Shown one piece after another: positions 8,226-12,647 of a stretch of 12,647 nucleotides of DNA. The notes under the pieces are model-generated. The model saw only the letters and a list, made by a program, of their open reading frames with translations, had not been told where the DNA came from and did not search any database. Source of the DNA: an uncultured Christensenellaceae bacterium (lineage in GTDB: Bacteria; Bacillota; Clostridia; Christensenellales; Pumilibacteraceae). Position 1 is the first letter of the stretch; each line of letters starts with the position of its first letter. The stretch is from contig CAJUKG010000017.1 in NCBI GenBank assembly GCA_910586925.1, forward strand, positions 1 through 12,647. The letters are read 5' to 3'. Made by a program: the position numbers and the translations under genes.

Positions 8226-8259
8226 TTACAGAATCGGTAATTTTCTTTACAAAATGGTA
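8226..8259. promoter_or_regulatory. Direct repeat upstream of the GH3 promoter, candidate operator
   Basis: Plus-strand copies TTACAGAATCGGTA (8226-8239) and TTACAAAATGGTA (8247-8259) are in direct orientation, with starts 21 bp apart (two helical turns). They differ by one substitution and one base of length. The proximal copy ends 6 bp upstream of the -35 box. LytTR regulators of the AgrA type bind two ~9-bp direct repeats separated by 12-13 bp at this position. The copies lack the GTT core of the published LytTR consensus, so assignment to the neighbouring regulator is inference. Confidence 0.45.
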
Positions 8260-8280
8260 GCCATATAATTGAAAATTATA

Positions 8281-8394
8281 AATTGACAATTAGTAATTAT
8301 TGTCGATAAACAAAAAGAGGTCGGCTGATTTACTCGACCTCGATTTAATTATTTATGAATTTATCCACAATTTTTAATTATTAATTGTTAATTG
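8281..8394. repeat. Large imperfect palindrome between the regulator and glycosidase genes
   Basis: The left arm (about 8281-8309, starting AATTGACAATTAGTAATTA) matches the reverse complement of the right arm (about 8361-8394), which reads AATTAACAATTAATAATTA. There are two differences over 19 bases; after a 4-base gap the match resumes for about 10 bases (TTGTCGATAA against TTGTGGATAA). The arms enclose the intrinsic terminator. The layout resembles a small mobile or REP-like palindrome, but no target duplication is evident. Confidence 0.6.
8312..8341 (-). terminator. Intrinsic terminator of the two-component operon
   Basis: On the minus strand, GAGGTCG (8341-8335), an 11-base loop and CGACCTC (8323-8317) form a perfect 7-bp stem, followed at once by TTTTT (8316-8312). 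It lies ~57 bases past the response regulator stop and ~95 bases before the glycosidase promoter, so it separates the two operons. Confidence 0.8.
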
Positions 8395-8397
8395 ATT

Positions 8398-9099
8398 TCA
8401 CATCATGGTGAACTGCGTGAGCCTTTCTATAAAGTCTTTCTTGCTCAATCGACTTATCGGCAATATCGCGCCGGGCAACGTGACATTGTTGCCCTGCACA
8501 GAGATCACGTGAATGAGATTGACGAGATAACTTTTGCCGCACCGCGCGAAATACGCCGCGGGGAATTTCTTCTCGATTTTGTCGAGCGAATCCCAGCTCT
8601 CCACTTCCTCGCCGCCCGCGAGATGATAGACGATCCTGTGCTCGACGCTCTCGACGTAATAAATATCGGTGAACTTGACCATGCGGAGCATGTCTTTGTT
8701 CTTGATACAAATTTTGCCGAGATTGTTCTTGTTCACCCATTCGATCGCATTTTGCAGTTTGATCTTGAACTTCGGATATTCTATCGGCTTGATTATGAAA
8801 TCGAACGCCGACACCTCGTAACCGTTTATCGCAAGCTGCGACAGTTCGGTAATGAAAATCAAGCACGTCGTTCTGTCCATGTCGCGAAGCCGCCGCGCCG
8901 TTTCCAACCCGTCGATATACGGCATGTTTATATCCATGAAAATCAAGTCGAAACCGGGCTTGTACGAATCGAGAAATTTCAGTCCGTCGGGATAAACGGA
9001 CACCTCGAACGCGACTTGTTCTTCGGCTTGAAATTTTTTCAAATGCTCTTTGAGCGTGTCTATATGCTCTTTTTTATCCTCGACTATCGCTACTTTCAT
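8398..9099 (-). CDS. LytTR-family response regulator (AgrA-like)
   Basis: The 233-residue product is a cytoplasmic transcription regulator. The receiver domain (about 1-120) has the acidic pair Glu7-Asp8, phospho-acceptor Asp56 in LIFMDINMPYIDG, Thr84 in FITE and Lys104 in FIIKP. The LytTR DNA-binding domain (about 130-230) shows IYYVES, the hallmark YFARCGKSYLVN and LPISR. Length and order match the AgrA/VirR-like class, which binds direct repeats upstream of promoters. The ATG at 9099 has GGAGG 9 bases upstream and overlaps the last 26 bases of the kinase gene, so the two are coupled. The target is probably the adjacent glycosidase operon, by context; autoregulation is also possible. Confidence 0.93.
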   Translation of the reverse strand: MKVAIVEDKKEHIDTLKEHLKKFQAEEQVAFEVSVYPDGLKFLDSYKPGFDLIFMDINMPYIDGLETARRLRDMDRTTCLIFITELSQLAINGYEVSAFDFIIKPIEYPKFKIKLQNAIEWVNKNNLGKICIKNKDMLRMVKFTDIYYVESVEHRIVYHLAGGEEVESWDSLDKIEKKFPAAYFARCGKSYLVNLIHVISVQGNNVTLPGAILPISRLSKKDFIERLTQFTMM

Positions 9100-10453
9100 C
9101 GCGAACGTCCTCCGCCTCGTTTTGGTTGTGTTCGGTTTGTTTGGGCTGCGCCTGCACGAATACGATATTCAGCACGAACGTGCCGCCGCTCACATCGACG
9201 TTCAGCTTGCCGTTGTATCGCGCCGCGAGCATTTGCATACTCAATATACCGAAGCCGTGATAACGCAGGTCTTTTTTGCTCGTGACGGGCAAGCCGTTTT
9301 TCAGCTTGATCTGACCTTTATACTTGTTTTCCACCCGTACGCTCACTATGTCGCCGAGATTTTTGATCAGCACTTTGATCTCGCGTTCGGGTTCGTCGAG
9401 CTGTTCGACGGCGGCAATGGCATTGTCGAGCGCGTTGCCGAAAAGACTGTAAATATCTTCTTCGCGCATGAACGACAGACACTTTCCGTCCGCCATGCAG
9501 GTTATCTCGATGCCTTTCGGCTCGCACGACAGCATTTTGTCGGTGAGCACTATATCGAGCGTTTCGTTGCCCGTTTGCGCGACGTTCGCATAAATGGAGA
9601 TCGCCTGTTCGACGGACTGAAGCTCGGCAAGATCCACCCTGTCGCCGTGCGGCACTTTGTGGAGCTGATGCTTGATGTCGTGACACTTCACGTTTATTAT
9701 GTCCATATTTTGCTTGAGCTTGCGGAATTGTTGCTGTTCTTTTTGCAAAATATTGTAAATTATGTCGTAGTCGGTGATGATCTTCTTTTGTCGCAACCGC
9801 TGGAACTGCATATACAGAATGAACAAGCAAATAAGAAGGTTGTACACTTCCTCGAGCATGGTGGAGAGCGGGTCGGCATTGACGTTGTAAACGGTGTACA
9901 TGTTGAACACTATATCGACGATGAGCACGAGCAACGACACTATAATCATGTTCGTCCTGCCGAGCTGCAAGTCGGGATGACGCGGGATCATCGCTATGAG
10001 CAGGAAATACGTTTCCACATATACCATGATATAGCTCGCAAAATACACCGCGAGCATGACGGCGAGCGTCATGCCGTCGAGTTCGACCGTGCCGCTCTGA
10101 TAAACGTTGCCCGGATTGTCGGTGAACGCATTGACTATTATCGTGTACACGAGATACGCAATGTGTTGAACGGTGTACGCCGCCAGCCCGCAAAACAGTA
10201 TGTTCATGAACCTGTCCGAAAAACATACCGCCATCGCCGCTATTGTCAGTACGAAAAACGTCAAAAACATCATCGACCCGTATAGCGGATCGTACCGCAC
10301 TGGAAAAAGCCACGCCACGAGAAAAAGCACGGCGACGCAAAGCGCGAGCCGCAACCAAAACAGTTTTCGGCGACGCAGCTTGTACGTGAACATGCCTTCT
10401 ATGATCAGCAGTTCCGCCATGAATAGAAATTTGTACCAAAACAGCGACACCAT
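9074..10453 (-). CDS. AgrC-like membrane histidine kinase (GHKL/HPK10 type)
   Basis: From the ATG at 10453 the product is 459 residues. The N-terminal ~220 residues contain about seven hydrophobic segments (near 4-20, 31-50, 60-78, 83-107, 128-154, 168-189, 203-217), a multi-pass sensor as in AgrC and related peptide-sensing kinases. A helical dimerisation region carries KCHDIKHQL with His258 as likely phospho-acceptor. The GHKL ATPase domain shows LFGNALDNAI (N box) and GFGILSM (G box). The tail is acidic and polar. The frame is open upstream to a TTG at 10531, but that TTG is the first half of a strong -35 box, so it is not used. No good ribosome site precedes 10453, leaving the start uncertain. 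No agrB/agrD-like gene is in the window, so the signal is unknown. Confidence 0.9.
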   Translation of the reverse strand: MVSLFWYKFLFMAELLIIEGMFTYKLRRRKLFWLRLALCVAVLFLVAWLFPVRYDPLYGSMMFLTFFVLTIAAMAVCFSDRFMNILFCGLAAYTVQHIAYLVYTIIVNAFTDNPGNVYQSGTVELDGMTLAVMLAVYFASYIMVYVETYFLLIAMIPRHPDLQLGRTNMIIVSLLVLIVDIVFNMYTVYNVNADPLSTMLEEVYNLLICLFILYMQFQRLRQKKIITDYDIIYNILQKEQQQFRKLKQNMDIINVKCHDIKHQLHKVPHGDRVDLAELQSVEQAISIYANVAQTGNETLDIVLTDKMLSCEPKGIEITCMADGKCLSFMREEDIYSLFGNALDNAIAAVEQLDEPEREIKVLIKNLGDIVSVRVENKYKGQIKLKNGLPVTSKKDLRYHGFGILSMQMLAARYNGKLNVDVSGGTFVLNIVFVQAQPKQTEHNQNEAEDVRDESSDSRG

Positions 10454-10502
10454 ACCCGTGTACCCGCTCGCCCGACGCGACGCGCAAAACTCCTTTCCCG
10501 CA

Positions 10503-10531
10503 AGTATAACATGTATGTCCCGTTTTGTCAA
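10503..10531 (-). promoter_or_regulatory. Strong promoter of the kinase-regulator operon
   Basis: On the minus strand, TTGACA (10531-10526) and TATACT (10508-10503) have a 17-base spacer: a perfect -35, a near-perfect -10 and ideal spacing. Transcription should begin near 10496, about 43 bases before the kinase ATG at 10453. The predicted transcript starts with AAAGGAG, a ribosome-site-like sequence with no in-frame start at the right distance. Confidence 0.8.
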
Positions 10532-10589
10532 TCGCCGATTTGATTTTTTACGTTTTTCGCGAACCCCTGTTTATATACCGTAATGTTCC

Positions 10590-10616
10590 GTAGGGGACGC
10601 AGCCTACTGCGTCCCG
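10590..10616. repeat. Perfect hairpin in the kinase upstream region, probable dispersed intergenic repeat
   Basis: GGGACGCAG (10594-10602), loop CCTA and CTGCGTCCC (10607-10615) form a perfect 9-bp stem. GTAGG and CCTAC (10590-10594 and 10603-10607) offer an alternative pairing. No T-run follows on either strand, so it is not a typical intrinsic terminator. GC-rich hairpins of this kind recur between genes in many clostridial draft genomes, to my recollection. Confidence 0.6.
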
Positions 10617-10639
10617 CATACGACCACGCAAAACAAACT

Positions 10640-10666
10640 TGTCATTCCGAGCGCGAGCAAAAATCT
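10640..10666. repeat. Probable dispersed intergenic repeat (TGTCATTCCGAGCG type)
   Basis: The sequence beginning TGTCATTCCGAGCGCGAGC and ending AAATCTC resembles a short intergenic element, TGTCATTCCGAGCG..GCGAGGAATCTC, that I recall from many unrelated bacterial genomes. Only one copy is in the window, so repetition cannot be shown here. It sits between the hairpin and the AT-rich element in a gap with no gene. Confidence 0.45.
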
Positions 10667-10717
10667 CTAAAACAATGCTTTTCCGACCGCCGCGATTTTC
10701 AGTTATTTGATCGCCCT

Positions 10718-10736
10718 CAATTTTTAATTATTAATT
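10718..10736. repeat. AT-rich 19-base repeat at a gene end (second copy at 8368-8386)
   Basis: These 19 bases (CAATTTTTAATTATTAATT) are identical to 8368-8386. Both copies sit at the 3' end of a minus-strand gene. Here the element contributes the RNA ligase stop codon, and its AT-rich extension encodes the last residues. Low complexity makes chance similarity possible, but exact identity and equivalent placement suggest one element family. Confidence 0.5.
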
Positions 10737-11840
10737 TTTAATTCTTAATTTGACAATGTACTGCTTTATTTGCTCGTCGGTGCGTCGCCAAAGCCATGTT
10801 TTCGGCGAGAGCGAACGATTGCCATACCAATCGAAAAAGAACGCGCTGAACGGCATATCTTTAACGGCGAGCGCAAAATCTTTGCGCGTTTCAAAGGTGC
10901 GGCGGGAGAGTTCTTCGGTCGCGCGCTCGAGTTCGGCGATAATATCCGCAACGGCTTTTTCGCAGTCCGTTATTGCCGCCGTGCACTCGGGAAAGTATAC
11001 GAGAAACTCCGCCGTTTCGCCTTCGCGCACGAGCTTGACGAGCGCGGACAAATTCGGCTCGTTATTGTTCTTGAACCGATGCAACGCGACATACGCGGGA
11101 TTTTTTATCTTTACACGATTGTAAAACTTATCTACGACGACGTACCCTTCTTTATCGGCGGGAAGCGCGGTAGCGGCGGCGATACACCCCGCAAGATCGC
11201 CGAGCGGAAATTCTTTCGGCTTCTTGACGCCTATATCGACATCAAGCTCCTCGAGCGTATTGTTGTCGCGCGTACCGATATGGTAAATATCAAGCTCGGG
11301 ATAGAGAATTACCACTTTGTTATACGGGCTTACAAGCTCGAACATATACGTGCGGTTTTTATCGAGCGCGGATAAGTCCAACCCCGCACGCCGCCGCGCA
11401 TCCTCGAACAGATCGTAAAACGTTTCGTATGTACAGTCGCCGAACAGGTCTGTGCGCGTGAGAATAGCTTTGCCCGCGTCGATCGTGCCGTTGGTGGAAA
11501 CATGCCATTTCTCGCGGTCGAACCAAAGTTTGATAAGCGACCCGTCGATTTTCTCCTGCGTGCGCGCGCTCGCCCAATCTATTGCGGGCACGTAACTCTC
11601 GCCGTAATTGCCGAACTTGAAAAACGGCACGCATACGGGTCGAAAAGTGCCGTCCTCGAGCACAAGCCCCCGGCACTCGCGCACTATGTCGTTCAGAAAA
11701 TCGCTCTCGACCTGACTGTACGACAGCATGATATACCCGCCGTCCCTGACGATCTTAATGCAGTACGGCGGCGCGGCAAGCAATTTTTCCCACGCGGGAT
11801 TATTCTCTATAAATTCCACAACTGCAAGTTTTTTATCCAC
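10731..11840 (-). CDS. RNA ligase of the T4 Rnl1-like family
   Basis: The 369-residue protein carries the motifs of ATP-dependent covalent nucleotidyltransferases: motif I KIDGS with Lys97 as the predicted adenylated residue, motif III/IIIa in TYMFELVSPYNKVVI (164-178), motif IV EGYVVVD (231-237) and motif V VKIKNP (243-248). The upstream ECRGLVLEDG...FFKFGNYGE (55-81) is typical of the Rnl1 branch. Such enzymes join 5'-phosphate to 3'-hydroxyl RNA ends, in phages usually for tRNA repair. The ~100-residue C-terminal part (about 260-369) is helical and not recognised. The GTG start lacks a ribosome site and sits nine bases past a -10 box. It stands alone as a single-gene unit with no kinase/phosphatase or nuclease partner in view. 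No phage genes surround it. Function in the cell is unknown. Confidence 0.85.
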   Translation of the reverse strand: MDKKLAVVEFIENNPAWEKLLAAPPYCIKIVRDGGYIMLSYSQVESDFLNDIVRECRGLVLEDGTFRPVCVPFFKFGNYGESYVPAIDWASARTQEKIDGSLIKLWFDREKWHVSTNGTIDAGKAILTRTDLFGDCTYETFYDLFEDARRRAGLDLSALDKNRTYMFELVSPYNKVVILYPELDIYHIGTRDNNTLEELDVDIGVKKPKEFPLGDLAGCIAAATALPADKEGYVVVDKFYNRVKIKNPAYVALHRFKNNNEPNLSALVKLVREGETAEFLVYFPECTAAITDCEKAVADIIAELERATEELSRRTFETRKDFALAVKDMPFSAFFFDWYGNRSLSPKTWLWRRTDEQIKQYIVKLRIKN

Positions 11841-11849
11841 AATAGTAGA

Positions 11850-11878
11850 ATTATATCATACAGTAGGCAAAAAATCAA
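11850..11878 (-). promoter_or_regulatory. Promoter of the RNA ligase gene
   Basis: On the minus strand, TTGATT (11878-11873) and a perfect TATAAT (11855-11850) are separated by 17 bases. Only nine bases separate the -10 box from the GTG start, so the transcript is predicted to have a leader of about 0-4 bases. Confidence 0.75.
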
Positions 11879-11963
11879 CCGAAGCGGCTATGAAAACCGC
11901 ATTTTTTCGACGGCGGCGGCGGAAAAATATAAACCGGGATTTACATAATATTTATGCAACGTC

Positions 11964-11992
11964 TTGCTTTTTTTGCTATACTATGATATAAT
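11964..11992 (+). promoter_or_regulatory. Promoter of the MBG-repeat lipoprotein
   Basis: TTGCTT (11964-11969) and a perfect TATAAT (11987-11992) are separated by 17 bases. Transcription would begin near 12000, giving an ~85-base leader. It diverges from the RNA ligase promoter; the two -35 boxes are ~85 bp apart. Confidence 0.65.
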
Positions 11993-12073
11993 GAAAATAA
12001 GATTGATTTGTTTGCCGTACACATGCATTTACTTACTTCTGCATAACGGGAATACGATCGGTAATCTATATGC

Positions 12074-12080
12074 GGAGGTG
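12074..12080 (+). promoter_or_regulatory. Ribosome binding site of the MBG-repeat lipoprotein
   Basis: GGAGGTG lies 5 bases before the ATG at 12086 and fixes the start of this gene. Confidence 0.8.
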
Positions 12081-12294
12081 CGATTATGATAAAACGCTTA
12101 CCGTCCATTTTAACGGCAACAGCTGTTTTCCTTTGCGCATTTTTTCTGTTTGCATGCGCTAACGACAACGAGCCGACGCACATTCACAATTACGGCGCAT
12201 GGATGAGCGACGGCGCACCGACGCACACGCGCGAATGTGCTTGCGGCGACAGGCAACATGTTCGCGGTGCGGTTTCGTCAAAGCCGCGGACATA

Positions 12295-12357
12295 CCCGAT
12301 AACCCCGACAATCCCGATAATCCCGATAATCCCGATAATCCCGATAATCCCGACATC
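12295..12357 (+). repeat. 9-base tandem repeat encoding Pro-Asp-Asn
   Basis: Six full units of CCCGAYAAY (CCCGATAAT and variants) plus a diverged seventh (CCCGACATC) sit in tandem and encode a (PDN)6-PDI linker between the Cys-rich segment and the MBG repeats. Four central units are identical, so the tract can change length by slippage without shifting the frame. Confidence 0.9.
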
Positions 12358-12367
12358 GAAAAACCGA

Positions 12368-12647
12368 ATTACGATATGAGCGGCATATCGTTCGTCGACG
12401 CGACTTTCGGTTACGACGGCAACGAGCACATGCTCGAAATAACGGGCACGCTCCCCGTCGGCGTGACGGTGCACTACTCCCCCAACGCACTGACCGACGT
12501 CGGTTCGCTTCCCGTCACCGCAACGTTCATCGGCGACGACAATCACAATCCGATTGCGCCCATGTACGCGACGCTCACTGTCACCAAAACCGATTACGAT
12601 ATGAGCGGCATATCGTTCGTCGACGCGACTTTCGGTTACGACGGCAA
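12368..12647 (+). repeat. 225-base MBG repeat with an identical 55-base start
   Basis: Bases 12368-12422 are repeated exactly at 12593-12647, the window end, with a period of 225 bp (75 codons). The unit encodes an MBG-like beta domain. Exact identity suggests recent duplication, and further copies probably lie beyond the edge. Confidence 0.9.

Larger units (their letters stand above)
12086..12647 (+). pseudogene. Frameshifted lipoprotein with PDN linker and MBG-like repeats (partial)
   Basis: The start is well supported (GGAGGTG, ATG) and encodes a lipoprotein signal peptide, MIKRLPS plus a hydrophobic core with lipobox LFAC. Next comes a His/Cys-rich segment (HIHNYGAW, THTRECACGDRQ) often seen at the front of clostridial surface proteins. 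Near 12254-12256 the frame is lost: the start frame ends at a TGA at 12377-12379 after 97 residues. The frame one base earlier reads TCSRCGFVKAADIPDNPDN. Inserting one base at 12255/12256 would join them. After the linker comes one 75-residue MBG-like repeat (YDMSGISFVDATFGYDG, LPVGVTVHY, ATLTVTK) and the start of a second, which runs off the edge. The cause may be mutation or sequencing error. Adhesion or matrix function is inferred from the repeat type only. Confidence 0.82.

Noticed and set aside
9318..10487. 389-codon minus-strand frame within the kinase gene
   Set aside because: It is rich in Arg and His without domains and overlaps the kinase, whose H, N and G boxes are intact in the other frame. 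Its TTG start lies just after AAAGGAG, but the product looks like a shadow.
10594..10615. Hairpin as intrinsic terminator of the RNA ligase
   Set aside because: The stem is strong but no T-run follows on the minus strand, and it is ~115 bases past the stop codon. A repeat element fits better.
11884..11907. GCGG...CCGC hairpin followed by six T on the plus strand
   Set aside because: The stem is only 4 bp and no plus-strand gene ends upstream, so a terminator call is not supported.
11991..12089. Small 32-codon plus-strand ORF overlapping the lipoprotein start
   Set aside because: Its ATG lies within the -10 box of the predicted promoter and has no ribosome site, so it would not be in the transcript.
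12295..12357. CRISPR-like short repeats
   Set aside because: Units are 9 bases, directly adjacent without spacers and coding in frame for PDN.

Overview
The window looks like a piece of a chromosome from an anaerobic, probably gut-associated, Clostridia-type Firmicute. This is an inference. It rests on strong Shine-Dalgarno sites (GGAGG), Gram-positive style lipoproteins with InlB-type and MBG-type repeats, an AgrC/AgrA-like sensor pair with a LytTR regulator, and a domain-permuted GH3 glycosidase of the kind known from ruminococci and butyrivibrios. Base composition is mid-range in genes and AT-rich between them. Leu TTA/CTA and Ser TCA codons are nearly absent, which creates very long but meaningless antisense frames.

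Layout, right to left because almost everything is on the minus strand. (1) 12086-12647 (+): start of a lipoprotein with a Pro-Asp-Asn linker and MBG-like repeats, interrupted by a frameshift and cut by the window edge. (2) 11840-10731 (-): a T4 Rnl1-like RNA ligase with its own promoter and an almost leaderless GTG start. (3) 10718-10590: intergenic repeat elements. (4) 10453-8398 (-): a two-gene operon with a textbook promoter, encoding an AgrC-like membrane histidine kinase and an overlapping LytTR response regulator, closed by an intrinsic terminator inside a larger palindrome. (5) 8159 to the left edge (-): an operon of a membrane-anchored GH3 glycosidase, a 334-aa lipoprotein and a very large repeat lipoprotein. 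The three genes are separated by only 4-10 bp and their ribosome sites overlap the preceding gene.

Proposed working: the kinase/regulator pair is transcribed toward the glycosidase operon. A two-copy direct repeat with a 21-bp period sits just upstream of the operon's -35 box, where a LytTR activator would bind. The operon would put on the cell surface a glycosidase anchored at both ends plus two lipoproteins made of InlB-like beta repeats and a ~150-aa module I do not recognise, present three times in the large protein and once in the small one. The large lipoprotein is broken by a run of ten G (minus strand) and reads on in another frame. This could be phase variation, a real mutation or a sequencing error.
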